Assembly: GCF_003667505.1 (NCBI RefSeq)
Contig: NZ_RCVJ01000153.1
Coordinates: 1 to 64,000 of the forward strand
Source: Micromonospora sp. BL4
Lineage (GTDB): Bacteria; Actinomycetota; Actinomycetes; Mycobacteriales; Micromonosporaceae
DNA length: 64,000 nt
Reading direction: 5' to 3'
Every line of letters starts with the position of its first letter. Positions within the stretch are counted from its first letter, which is position 1. The position numbers and the translations under genes are program-made. Positions 47,900 to 56,198 of the stretch are shown piece by piece. Under the pieces are notes generated by a model. It saw only the letters and a list, made by a program, of their open reading frames with translations. It was not told the DNA's origin and did not search any database.

Positions 47900-48505
47900 T
47901 CAGGCCGTTCGGGCACCCACCCGGAGCGAGTCGATGGTCAGGTCCAGGGCGGCCTCGAGATGATCGATCTGTCCGGTGGAGAGCAACAGCAGCACGCCAC
48001 CCTGGATGCCGGCCAGCAGCGCTGCGGCGGCGCGGTCGGCGTCCACCTCGGGTGCGATGTCTCCGGTCGACTGCATGTGCCGGATGCCCTCGGCGATCGC
48101 GTTCTGCCAGCGCCGCATGAGCCCGGTCACCACCGCCTGGGCGCCAGGACCACGCCGGCTCGCCTGGCCGAGCAGGCTGTTGAGCGGGCACGTCACGCCC
48201 TGGGCGAGGTAGCGCTCGATCAGCCGGTCGCGCCACGCCAGCCAGGCCGGCCAGGACGTCAGGTTGCTGAGCATCGGCTCCTGGTCGCTGAGCACCTGGT
48301 CGGCCTCGTGCTGGGCCACGGCGAGCAGCAACTCCTCCTTGCCCCCCGGGAAGTAGTGGAACAGCTGGCCCTTGCTGGTGCCGGTGCGCGCCATCACGTC
48401 CTCGAGGCGTGTCTCGTCGACGCCGCGCTCACGGATCTCGGCGGCGGCGCCGGCGACGATCCGGGCTCGGGTCGCCTCTCCCTTGCGGGTCAGCGCGCGT
48501 GTCAT
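47900..48505 (-). CDS. TetR-family transcriptional regulator
   Basis: 201 residues from ATG 48505 with GGAGG 5 nt upstream. The helix-turn-helix is residues about 8-55 (GEATRARIVAGAAAEIRERG, then RLEDVMARTGTSKGQLFHYF). The C-terminal ligand-binding part includes CPLNSLLGQASRRGPGAQAV and ALLAGIQGGVLLLLSTGQID. It is divergent from the aldo-keto reductase gene. Two related palindromes in the 141-nt gap are its likely binding sites. TetR proteins with this LNSLLGQ signature commonly respond to electrophiles or quinone-like compounds, which would fit a reductase target. Confidence 0.9.
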   Translation of the reverse strand: MTRALTRKGEATRARIVAGAAAEIRERGVDETRLEDVMARTGTSKGQLFHYFPGGKEELLLAVAQHEADQVLSDQEPMLSNLTSWPAWLAWRDRLIERYLAQGVTCPLNSLLGQASRRGPGAQAVVTGLMRRWQNAIAEGIRHMQSTGDIAPEVDADRAAAALLAGIQGGVLLLLSTGQIDHLEAALDLTIDSLRVGARTA

Positions 48506-48530
48506 GAGGCCTCCGTCACCGTTCCTCGTA

Positions 48531-48546
48531 CGGACCTGGAAGTCCG
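48531..48546. promoter_or_regulatory. TetR operator, weaker copy
   Basis: CGGACCTGGAAGTCCG is an inverted repeat (CGGAC/GTCCG arms) that shares GGACYTG-like half-sites with the site 32 bp downstream. It is 26 nt upstream of the TetR start codon. Confidence 0.55.
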
Positions 48547-48562
48547 ACCCTAGCTCGGCTTT

Positions 48563-48578
48563 TGGACTTGCAGGTCCA
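48563..48578. promoter_or_regulatory. TetR operator, main copy
   Basis: TGGACTTGCAGGTCCA, a 16-bp palindrome with one mismatched pair, lies in the divergent TetR/aldo-keto reductase promoter region. This is the typical size and symmetry for a TetR dimer pair. Confidence 0.75.
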
Positions 48579-48646
48579 TTTTTGGCGAGCAAAGGTCTGG
48601 ACACGCGGTCCGCTCCGGGCCGGCGAGCGATCGGGAGGGCGCAACG

Positions 48647-49750
48647 ATGAACCAGTACTACCTGCTCGGGCGGTCCGGTCTGCGGGTGAGCCGACTGGCG
48701 CTGGGCACGATGAACTTCGGCGTCGACGGGTTCCACGCCGCGTACGGCAGGACCGAGGAGGAGGCGGAGCCGATCTTCCGCCGCTACCTGGAGGCGGGCG
48801 GAAACCTCATCGACACGGCGGACTTCTACACCGCCGGTGAGAGCGAACGCATCCTCGGCCGACTGATCGACCGGGCCGGTGCCCGGGATCGGCTCGTGCT
48901 GACCAGCAAGGCCACCAACACCACCGACCCGACCGACCCGAACGCCAGCGGCAACGGGCGCAAGCACATCGTGCGGGCGGTGGAGGCGTCGCTGCGCCGG
49001 CTCGGCACCGACTACCTCGACCTGCACCTGCTGCACACCTGGGACCGGATCACCCCGGTCGAGGAGGTCGTGCACACCCTCGACGACCTGGTACGCGCCG
49101 GCAAGATCCGGTACGCCGGCCTCTCCGACGTACCAGCCTGGTACGCGGCACGGGCGCAGAGCTACGCCGAGGCACACGGGCTGGCCCCGATGATCACCGT
49201 GCAGCTGCCGTACTCCCTGGTCACACGCGACATCGAGGCGGAGTACGTGTCGATGGCCCAGACCCTCGGCATGGGCCTCACCGCGTGGAGCCCGATCGGC
49301 GGCGGCCTGCTCAGCGGCAAGTACCGGCGGACCGGCGAGGGCATGAGCGGGACCGGGCGGTTGACCAGTCCCGACGCCCCGGGTCGGGAGATCAACCCCA
49401 GGGACTGGCGGGTCATCGAGGTGCTGGAGGGCGTGGCCGCGGACCTGGGCCGCAGCATGGCCCAGGTCGCGATCAACTGGGTGGCCACCCAGCCGGCGGT
49501 CGCGTCCGTGGTCATCGGGGCGAGCAACCCCGAGCAGTTGGACAGCAACCTCGGCGCGCTCGACTTCGAGATCCCGGCGGACGCCCGTCGCCGGCTCGAC
49601 GAGGCCAGCGCACCACAGCTCGGGATGCCGTACGGGATGTTCACCCCGCAGTACCAGTCCTGGGTGGTGAGCCCCGGCCTCGGCATCGGCGACAAGCCGG
49701 CCGGATACGCCCCGCCGGTGTTCAACGGCGCCACCCGGCCCACCGGCTGA
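48647..49750 (+). CDS. aldo/keto reductase
   Basis: 367 residues; ATG behind GGGAGGG. An (alpha/beta)8 NADPH-dependent reductase: NFGVDGF, FIDTADFYTAGESE-type motif (LIDTADFYTAGESERILG) with catalytic Asp and Tyr, VLTSKATN with Lys, and YLDLHLLHTWD with His: the DYKH tetrad is complete. The C-terminus extends about 30 residues past the usual end (AGYAPPVFNGATRPTG). It is most like the AKR group of YajO/Tas-type enzymes. It would reduce aldehydes or ketones, probably in response to stress sensed by the divergent TetR. Confidence 0.9.
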   Translation: MNQYYLLGRSGLRVSRLALGTMNFGVDGFHAAYGRTEEEAEPIFRRYLEAGGNLIDTADFYTAGESERILGRLIDRAGARDRLVLTSKATNTTDPTDPNASGNGRKHIVRAVEASLRRLGTDYLDLHLLHTWDRITPVEEVVHTLDDLVRAGKIRYAGLSDVPAWYAARAQSYAEAHGLAPMITVQLPYSLVTRDIEAEYVSMAQTLGMGLTAWSPIGGGLLSGKYRRTGEGMSGTGRLTSPDAPGREINPRDWRVIEVLEGVAADLGRSMAQVAINWVATQPAVASVVIGASNPEQLDSNLGALDFEIPADARRRLDEASAPQLGMPYGMFTPQYQSWVVSPGLGIGDKPAGYAPPVFNGATRPTG

Positions 49751-49751
49751 G

Positions 49752-49824
49752 GGAGCACGACGCGGCAGGGCCTTCGGACAGCAGGGTGGTGGCGGGGACG
49801 CACGCCCCCGCCACCCCGTGCTCC
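49752..49824. terminator. nested hairpin between convergent genes
   Basis: Outer arms GGAGCACG (49752-49759) and CGTGCTCC (49817-49824) enclose an inner 10-bp stem GGTGGCGGGG / CCCCGCCACC (49788-49797 and 49806-49815). It begins 2 nt after the reductase stop and ends 5 nt before the hydrolase stop, so it may end both transcripts. Confidence 0.7.
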
Positions 49825-49829
49825 GACGG

Positions 49830-50846
49830 CTAGCCGCCTCCGCTGGTCGTGCCGGCGAGCCCGGACGTCGGCTCGGGCTCTCCCTCGTACAGCGCGACGT
49901 ACCGCCGGCGCAGGTCGGATTCGTCCGGGCCGAGCGCGGCGAGGTCGAGCACGTCGTGGCGGAGACCCAACGACTCCGGCAGCTCGTGGACGCGGAGCGT
50001 GATCCCGTTCGCCTCGGCGATCCTCGCCGGCACCGCCACCGCCGCCCGACGGTCCACCACGCCGTCGAGCGGGCTGATCGCGACCGCCGCCGTCACCAGA
50101 CCGCTCCGGCGCGGTGGACCCGGGAGGCCGCGCGCGATCGCCAGGTACTGCGTGACCGCGGACAGCGAGTAACCGCGCGACGTGACGCGGTCGGGCAGGA
50201 TGCGGCGGCCGTACAGCACGATGAGCGGCTTGACGGCGAACGCCGGCGCCTGCCGCGGGTCCGGGCCGAAGAACGGCGACAGCAGCAGGAGGCGCCGCAC
50301 GACGTCGCCACGGACCTGGGCCAGCCAGGCGGCCAGGACCGCCCCGCCGGAGATCCCCACGACGCCGACCTCGTCCCCGAGACCCGCCGCGACGGTCAAC
50401 GCCCGGGCGGCGTACGCGGTCAGCTCATCGGCCTCGACCTGGTGATGAGCCCGCCGGTCGACGGTGCCGTGCCGGGGGGCGCGCGGAAGCCAGACGTTGT
50501 AGCCGCGGGCGAAGAACTCCTCGGCCAGCTCGTCGTACTGCTCCGGCGCGTGGGTGTATCCGTGCAGCAGCAGCACGACCCGGTCGGTACGCGAGCCGTG
50601 GCTCAGCAACCGGCTGCGCGACTCCGGCCGGAGGAGCGGATCCGCGGCCTCGGCCGCCATGATGGTCTCGGCGACGCGGGTGGCGGCGGCGAAGTCGAGC
50701 GGGTGCCCGGCTGCCCGATGAGGTTGACGGCGGCGTAGCGGCCAGAGGTAGAGCCCGACGACCGCCGACACGAGCAGCGTCAGCCCGGCTCCGACGAGGG
50801 CCAGGCAGTAGTCGAGGAAGCTCTGCTGGTCACCGATCAGGTCCAT
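49830..50846 (-). CDS. membrane-anchored alpha/beta hydrolase
   Basis: 338 residues from ATG 50846. An N-terminal helix (CLALVGAGLTLLVSAVVGLY) anchors the protein. The hydrolase domain starts near residue 75: VVLLLHGYTHAP (oxyanion loop), GVVGISGGAVLAAWLAQ (nucleophile Ser in GxSGG), SPLDGVVD (Asp) and GLRHDVLDL (His). The catalytic triad appears complete. Such enzymes hydrolyse esters or lipids; substrate unknown. It is 56 nt downstream of the GNAT gene on the same strand. Confidence 0.83.
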   Translation of the reverse strand: MDLIGDQQSFLDYCLALVGAGLTLLVSAVVGLYLWPLRRRQPHRAAGHPLDFAAATRVAETIMAAEAADPLLRPESRSRLLSHGSRTDRVVLLLHGYTHAPEQYDELAEEFFARGYNVWLPRAPRHGTVDRRAHHQVEADELTAYAARALTVAAGLGDEVGVVGISGGAVLAAWLAQVRGDVVRRLLLLSPFFGPDPRQAPAFAVKPLIVLYGRRILPDRVTSRGYSLSAVTQYLAIARGLPGPPRRSGLVTAAVAISPLDGVVDRRAAVAVPARIAEANGITLRVHELPESLGLRHDVLDLAALGPDESDLRRRYVALYEGEPEPTSGLAGTTSGGG

Positions 50847-50902
50847 CGACGTCGGCCCTGGTGGTGGGTGCTGGCAACGATCTTCGGCACCGCCAGATCC
50901 TC

Positions 50903-51850
50903 TCACCGGCGATTCGATCGATGCGGCGCCGGGGACGCCGTACGCCCTGGTGGCGCCGCTTGGGCGACTGCCGGCGCGAAGACGACCCGCGACCGGAGCT
51001 GTCGGAACCCGGTCCGTTCCAACTCCGCCAGCACCGCCACCCGGTGGGCGTCCACGTCCGCGATCACCTCCCGGGCCCCGCCGGCTGCCAGCGCCCGGAC
51101 GGCCTCGACCAGCAGCTCACTCCGGACGGCCTCGTCGAGCAGACCGAGGTACGCGATGAGCGGGTAGCAGGCGTCCCCCGCTGGTCCGACCAGACCGACC
51201 GGTTCCCCGTCGGCCAGCGCGATCCGCCAGTCTCCCGCCGGACCCCGCAGCCAGGCCAGCGGGTCGGTGGCCAGGTCGACGCCGCCGACCGCCCGCGCTA
51301 TCTCCACGCCGGTCAGCACGTCCGGCTCGACGATCCGGGCGATCAGTGCGTTGATCTCCGCCGGGTCGGCCGCCGGGCGGAAGGCGTACCGTCCGGACGT
51401 GGCCGGCAGGGGCGTGCCCGTCCAGGAGCACCTCACCCGCTCCCCGCGCTCGACCAGGCCGGCGAGCCGGGCCGCCGCCATCGGCGCCTCCACCACGGAA
51501 AGCACCTCCGGCCGACGCCGCCAGTGGGCCGGCATGGCGGCGAAGTACAGCCCGGGACCGCCCAGTGCCTCGTGGGCGGCGCGCAGCAGCGTGGCGCCCA
51601 CCTCCGGCTCGGCGTCCAGGTCGAACCGCTCCAACCAGGGTGCGCCGACGGCACCCGGCGGAAGGAGCCAGGCCGCCCTGCCGACCACCCGGCCGGCTCG
51701 CAGGGCGATCCAGGTGTTCTCAGGTCGGTAGCCGCCGCCGGCGATCCCGTCGGCGTAGCCGACCTGGCGCAGTTGGGGCAGCGGGTCGGGCATGGAGTCG
51801 AACAGGTGTTCCTCGCCCGCGACGAGCGGACGGATGACCAGGTCGGTCAT
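50903..51850 (-). CDS. GNAT-family N-acetyltransferase
   Basis: 315 residues; ATG 51850 with GGAGG 9 nt upstream. Two GNAT-like halves can be seen: the first (IRPLVAGEEHLF to VVEAPMAAARLAG) lacks a clear acetyl-CoA loop, the second (GDWRIALADGEPVGLVGPAG to LAELERTGFRQLRSRVVF) carries the strand-4/loop equivalent and the final FxxL motif. Twin-GNAT proteins often use only the second site. The acceptor is unknown. It is probably co-transcribed with the alpha/beta hydrolase. Confidence 0.8.
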   Translation of the reverse strand: MTDLVIRPLVAGEEHLFDSMPDPLPQLRQVGYADGIAGGGYRPENTWIALRAGRVVGRAAWLLPPGAVGAPWLERFDLDAEPEVGATLLRAAHEALGGPGLYFAAMPAHWRRRPEVLSVVEAPMAAARLAGLVERGERVRCSWTGTPLPATSGRYAFRPAADPAEINALIARIVEPDVLTGVEIARAVGGVDLATDPLAWLRGPAGDWRIALADGEPVGLVGPAGDACYPLIAYLGLLDEAVRSELLVEAVRALAAGGAREVIADVDAHRVAVLAELERTGFRQLRSRVVFAPAVAQAAPPGRTASPAPHRSNRR

Positions 51851-52058
51851 AGGGTGATCCTCCGGGAGAGCGAGCGCCCCGGGTCAGATCCGCGTGGACG
51901 CCGGAGCGCGGAGGGGGCGCAGAACATCGGACATTGTTCTGACCTCCTCCCGGCTCGACGGCGTGCCCGAAAACCTAGCTGAGGTGCTCGCCGCCCCGCA
52001 AGGCCGCATTCGGGTTGCCGTGTCAGCCGGAGTCGGGCACTGGCAGCCCGAGCGCCGG

Positions 52059-53258
52059 CTACAGCTGCGGATTGGTGTCCGATTCACGCCGATGGGCGTG
52101 CCCGTCGAGAATGGCGATCACGGCCAGGATCGAACTGGCGGTGACGACCGCCGCGATCGGGGGAAGGACCACCATGGGCGGCGCTGTCACGGTCAGCGCC
52201 AGCGCGCCGAGCAGCAGTATCCGGCAGCGCGACCCGGTGGAGGTCAACTGCTCCAGATAGGTCCGCCCGATCAGGAACAGCACCGGGCCGCCGAAGACGA
52301 CGACCACCAGGGCCCAGTCGATCGGCGGGTCCGGATTTTCCATGATCTGTCCGAAGCCGACCGCGAGGCAGATGATGCCGCCGACGATGAGCAGCAGGCT
52401 GAAGCTCGCCCACCGGGACAGTTGCATCCCCTCGCCGGCCGAGCTGGCGGTCGTGTCCCGATCCGGGCCCGCGTGGTAGAAGTAGATCCGCCAGAACGCC
52501 ACCACCGCCACGAACGAGGCGACAAGGGTGACGGTCCGCAGGGTCGAGAAGCCCGGGAAACTGATGGTGAGGCCGGCTTCGAGCACCACCTCGGCGAGCG
52601 CGATCATGAAGAACTGGTTGTACCGCTCGGCGAGGTGCATGGAGGAGACCTCGGACAGGGCGTCGCGGCGTGCCCTGGCGAACCCGAGGGCGGGCCAGTT
52701 GGCGGCCGCCCCGATGACCTCGATGACGAGGGCGATGGTCCAGAAGACGCCGCGGCCCAGCCCTCCGCTGATGCCGCCGCCGATCCACAGCACGCCGGAC
52801 ACCGCGTGCCAGCTCAGCACCCGGACCGAGACCTCCCGCATCGGGTGACCCCGCAGGGCCCACGTCAGGTACAGCGGGCGGCCGACCTGGATCAGGACGT
52901 ACGCGCAGGCGAAGATCACACCGCGCTGACCGAACGCCTGCGGCAGCGTGACCGCCAGGACCAGCGTGCCGAACATCGTCGCCAGCAGCACGATCTGAAT
53001 GTCGGTGCGACGCGGGTCGTAGGTGCTCGCCATCAGGGAGTTGAGCGACCAGATCATCCACATCGCCGCGAAGAACAGCAGGGTCTGACCCGCCTCCGAC
53101 AGCAGCGAGTGCCGGACGATGGTCAGGTCGTCGGCGACCCGTCCGGCGAGGCGGGCGAGCGCGAAGACATAGACGATGTCGAAGAGCAGCTCCAGGACTG
53201 TCGCCCGGGGCGGGCTCCTGCTGTCGCCGAGCCCTCGAACCGCTGCGCCCGTCACCAC
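52059..53258 (-). CDS. LtrA-like low-temperature-requirement membrane protein
   Basis: About 399 residues if started at GTG 53258 (VVTGAAVRGLGD). The N-terminal hallmark ELLFDIVYVFALARLAGRVA is followed by roughly ten hydrophobic segments, matching the LtrA family. SMHLAERYNQFFMIALAEVV is the conserved ER/E central motif. The family is multi-spanning with unknown transport or sensing role; in Listeria an LtrA protein affects growth at low temperature. The start is uncertain: an in-frame ATG at 53384 gives an arginine-rich extension, and a strong TAAAAT box lies just upstream of it, possibly driving a small leader ORF. Confidence 0.8.
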   Translation of the reverse strand: MVTGAAVRGLGDSRSPPRATVLELLFDIVYVFALARLAGRVADDLTIVRHSLLSEAGQTLLFFAAMWMIWSLNSLMASTYDPRRTDIQIVLLATMFGTLVLAVTLPQAFGQRGVIFACAYVLIQVGRPLYLTWALRGHPMREVSVRVLSWHAVSGVLWIGGGISGGLGRGVFWTIALVIEVIGAAANWPALGFARARRDALSEVSSMHLAERYNQFFMIALAEVVLEAGLTISFPGFSTLRTVTLVASFVAVVAFWRIYFYHAGPDRDTTASSAGEGMQLSRWASFSLLLIVGGIICLAVGFGQIMENPDPPIDWALVVVVFGGPVLFLIGRTYLEQLTSTGSRCRILLLGALALTVTAPPMVVLPPIAAVVTASSILAVIAILDGHAHRRESDTNPQL

Positions 53259-53265
53259 GGAGGGT

Positions 53266-53402
53266 TCAGCTACCGGCCGAGGCCGCCGGCACGGGCACCG
53301 GGGCGTCCGGTCGCCAAGCCGGGCAGCGATGCTGGGTGATTCGCTCCATCGTCCCCGCGCCTCCTCGCCGGCAGTCCAACTCATCCATGATGAGGTATTT
53401 TA
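53266..53402 (-). promoter_or_regulatory. promoter and possible leader ORF of the LtrA-like gene
   Basis: TAAAAT (53402-53397, minus strand) is the best -10 in the area. Eight nt downstream ATG 53388 opens a 40-codon frame (MDELDCRRGGAGTMERITQH and on) ending at 53266, 8 nt before GTG 53258 of the LtrA-like gene. The layout suits either a leaderless leader peptide with re-initiation or simply an untranslated leader. Confidence 0.35.
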
Positions 53403-53444
53403 TCCCTTTGGCCGGTTCCGCACGTCCGAATCCGGGCGGCCGGA

Positions 53445-54980
53445 TCACCGCGCCACGGGACGGGCCCCGGCCGGTTCGACGCGCTCCGTCGCGCCGCCAC
53501 CGGCGGTACGCCGGATCATGCGGGGCGTCACCCTGCGGTAGGAGCGCGGGTCGACGGGCAGCAACCACTGCCGGGCCCGTGTCAGCCGACCGAGGTTGAG
53601 CCCGAGCTCATCGAGCACCTCGTCGATGTTGTGCATCGAGAACGGGATGACGTTCGTACCCCGGGCGTGCCGTCCGTTGGTCCGCGCCGCCATCCATGCC
53701 ACCCGCTCGCGAACCTCCTCGCGCATCCGATCCGGGGGCGGCAGGGTGACCCCGCCGCGCAGGTGGGCGGCGGTCCAGACCGCCGCCATCTCCGCGCTCA
53801 GCGGGCTGAAGAACGACGAGTTGTAGCCGGCGAAGGTCAGGTGCGGAACGTCGATCGGCAGGATCTGGCGGTAGAGCATGAAGTTGCCGGCGGCGTCCTG
53901 GAGCCGGGCGTGCAGCGCGTCATCGAAGAACGGAACGTGCTGCCGGAAGCCGGTGCCACAGATCACCAGGTCCGCGGCGAGCACCGTACCGTCGCCGAGG
54001 CGGGCGGCCGGTCGACCGCCGTCGACCACAAGCTCCCTGATCGTCTGGTCCCGGTGAACGGTGATGCGGCCGTCGGCGACACGCTCGAAGAAGCCCTCGG
54101 TCGCGAGGCTGACGGTGCTGCGGGCGATGTCCTGGAAGGTGCCGTTCGGCACGAGGCCCAACTCGCGCAGCTTGAGCTGCCTGGTCGCTACCGACCCGAC
54201 GCTGTCGAGCAGCGTACGGCGCAGACCGTCTCCCGGACCGTGCAGGAACCGCTCGACGCCCTTGAGGCTGAGGTAGCGGAACAGCGCCTCACCCATCCGG
54301 GTGAGCAGGAGGTACTTGTAGTTGAGCGCGCCGCCGAGCTTCCGGGGCATCTTCCAGAGCAGCTCGCGGGCCACCAGGTGGGTCTGTGCGGCGACATCGC
54401 TCAGCGGGACCGTCACGTCACAGGAGGACTTGCCGTAGCCGACGACCAGGACGTTCTTTCCCCGGGCCTCCGCGAGGTCACGGAAGTCGCCCGCCGCCAG
54501 GACGCGTCCCCCGGCGGCGGTGAAGTCCTCGCGGCCGTCGAAGGACGGGACCAGCGGATCGGAGAAGATGCCGTTGGCGACGATGAGGTGGTCGTACCGC
54601 TCGACGGTCACCGGGTCCGCCCCCGCCGGGCGGGACGTGAGCAGCCACCCGGTCTCGTCGTCCAGAAGCGCCGCGGAGACGACCTCGGTGGAGAGACGCA
54701 GGACGGCGCCGAGCCCGAACATCTCCACATAGCTCTCCAGGTACTGCTGGACCTGCTCCCCCGTCGGCCACTGCGGGTAGTGCGCGGGCATCGGAAGGTC
54801 GGAGAGGTGGTAGGTGCCCTTGTCGTTCTGGGTGCGAAGGCCGGGGTACCGACGGGTACGGCTCCAGACCCCGCCGACGTCGGGCGCCTTGTCGAACACG
54901 GTGACGTCGAAGCCACTCTGCCGCAGCACCTTCGCTGCGCTCAGGCCGGCGAATCCAGCGCCGACGACGGCAATCCTCAT
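53445..54980 (-). CDS. FAD-dependent flavoprotein monooxygenase
   Basis: 511 residues from ATG 54980 with GGAGG upstream. FAD-binding Rossmann motif VVGAGFAGLSAAK near the start, then FDKAPDVGGVW; the NADPH-binding Rossmann motif is VLVVGYGKSSCDV. ICGTGF closes the dinucleotide region. The FxGxxxHxxxW/Y flavin monooxygenase fingerprint is only partly kept (LAAGDFRDLAEARGKNVLVV), so it may be a Baeyer-Villiger-like or N-hydroxylating relative. It is divergent from the AraC-type regulator. Pairing of such oxygenases with AraC regulators usually means inducible catabolism or detoxification of a ketone or aromatic compound. Confidence 0.85.
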   Translation of the reverse strand: MRIAVVGAGFAGLSAAKVLRQSGFDVTVFDKAPDVGGVWSRTRRYPGLRTQNDKGTYHLSDLPMPAHYPQWPTGEQVQQYLESYVEMFGLGAVLRLSTEVVSAALLDDETGWLLTSRPAGADPVTVERYDHLIVANGIFSDPLVPSFDGREDFTAAGGRVLAAGDFRDLAEARGKNVLVVGYGKSSCDVTVPLSDVAAQTHLVARELLWKMPRKLGGALNYKYLLLTRMGEALFRYLSLKGVERFLHGPGDGLRRTLLDSVGSVATRQLKLRELGLVPNGTFQDIARSTVSLATEGFFERVADGRITVHRDQTIRELVVDGGRPAARLGDGTVLAADLVICGTGFRQHVPFFDDALHARLQDAAGNFMLYRQILPIDVPHLTFAGYNSSFFSPLSAEMAAVWTAAHLRGGVTLPPPDRMREEVRERVAWMAARTNGRHARGTNVIPFSMHNIDEVLDELGLNLGRLTRARQWLLPVDPRSYRRVTPRMIRRTAGGGATERVEPAGARPVAR

Positions 54981-55079
54981 GGCAGCCTCCGGTGAGTGTG
55001 TGACCCGCTGGCGAGGTACGACGGCAGCAGGGGCGCCGACGGTGTCAGCACGCTAACGGGGGCGGCGGAGGGTCCGCTA

Positions 55080-55111
55080 TCCGCTGCGCGCGGGCTGTGT
55101 CCGCTGTGCGC
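55080..55111. promoter_or_regulatory. direct repeats for an AraC-type regulator
   Basis: TCCGCTGCGCGC (55080-55091) and TCCGCTGTGCGC (55100-55111) are direct repeats spaced 20 bp start to start, about two helical turns, as expected for an AraC dimer. They lie in the divergent oxygenase/AraC gap. Confidence 0.6.
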
Positions 55112-55215
55112 AGTCGGCAGCCGAGCTGTTCCTTGTCGGGTCGGCGGCTTTCCTGTACGGCCCGGCCGGGTCGCGTCCTAGGGTCAGCGCAACAGGGCGC
55201 CGCGGGAGGTGTCGG

Positions 55216-56178
55216 ATGGATGCTGTGACGGTCCGGACGGACGACGTCGAGCACGCGCGTGCCGAGGTGGGTCGCGTCTTCTGCCCGCACCGGCTCACAC
55301 CACAGGCGGGAGTCCGCGACGTTCGGCTGCGGATGGCGGCACGCCGCCTGGACGGCGTGGGCGTCATCGACCTCGACTACGGCCAGGCGGTGCGGATCCA
55401 ACCCGGCCCGCTGGAGACCTTCTACCTCGTGCAGATTCCACTCGACGGCAGCACGATGGTCCGGCACGCCGGCGACAGCGTGACCTCGACGCCCGACGTC
55501 GCCTCCGTCCTCTCCCCCTACGAGGCGTCGGACATGCACTGGTCCGCCGGTTCGCCGCACCGGATCTTCTACGCCGACCGGCGCACCGTCGACCGGGAGC
55601 TCGGCCGTCTGCTGGGTCGTCCGGTGGACGGCCCGGTCCGGTTCGACATCGGCATGACCATGACCACGGCCGCCGCGAAGGCGTGGACGCGCGGTGTGGA
55701 CTTCCTCGCCGACGAACTCTCGCAGCCGATGGACGCTTCCCTGCTCGACCACCCTCAGGTCGCCGCCCGGTTCGAGCAGGGACTCATCGGCAAGTTGTTG
55801 CTGGCCCACCGGCACACCTACACCGACCAGCTCGCCGAGCCGGCGCGCCACGCGTCCCCCGGGCGTCTCGTGCGCCGGGCCTGCGCCCTGATCGCGGACC
55901 ACCACGACGAGGCACTGACCGTCGGGGATGTGGCGGAGGCGCTCCGGGTCAGCGTACGAACGCTGCAGGACTGCTTCCGCCGCGAGTTGCGGACCACGCC
56001 GACGGCGTACCTGCGGGGATGCCGCCTCGAGGCGGTCCACCGTGCGCTGCGCGCGGCCGGTCCCGGTACGTCCGTGACGGGCATCGCCGTGCAACACGGG
56101 TTCGTCCATCTTGGCCGCTTCGCCAACGACTACCGGGTGCGCTTCGGCGAGTCGCCGTCGACGACCCTGCGGGGCTGA
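55216..56178 (+). CDS. AraC-family transcriptional regulator
   Basis: 320 residues; ATG behind GGGAGG. The N-terminal half (residues about 30-180) is the AraC-binding-like ligand domain (LETFYLVQIPLDGSTMVRHA). The C-terminal double helix-turn-helix spans about 220-318 (LTVGDVAEALRVSVRTLQDC then FRRELRTTPTAYLRGCRLEA; second helix FVHLGRFANDYRVRFGESPS). It probably activates the divergent flavin monooxygenase gene using the repeats at 55080-55111. The inducer is unknown. Confidence 0.9.
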   Translation: MDAVTVRTDDVEHARAEVGRVFCPHRLTPQAGVRDVRLRMAARRLDGVGVIDLDYGQAVRIQPGPLETFYLVQIPLDGSTMVRHAGDSVTSTPDVASVLSPYEASDMHWSAGSPHRIFYADRRTVDRELGRLLGRPVDGPVRFDIGMTMTTAAAKAWTRGVDFLADELSQPMDASLLDHPQVAARFEQGLIGKLLLAHRHTYTDQLAEPARHASPGRLVRRACALIADHHDEALTVGDVAEALRVSVRTLQDCFRRELRTTPTAYLRGCRLEAVHRALRAAGPGTSVTGIAVQHGFVHLGRFANDYRVRFGESPSTTLRG

Positions 56179-56198
56179 CGGTCTCCGCCCCTCGTACG

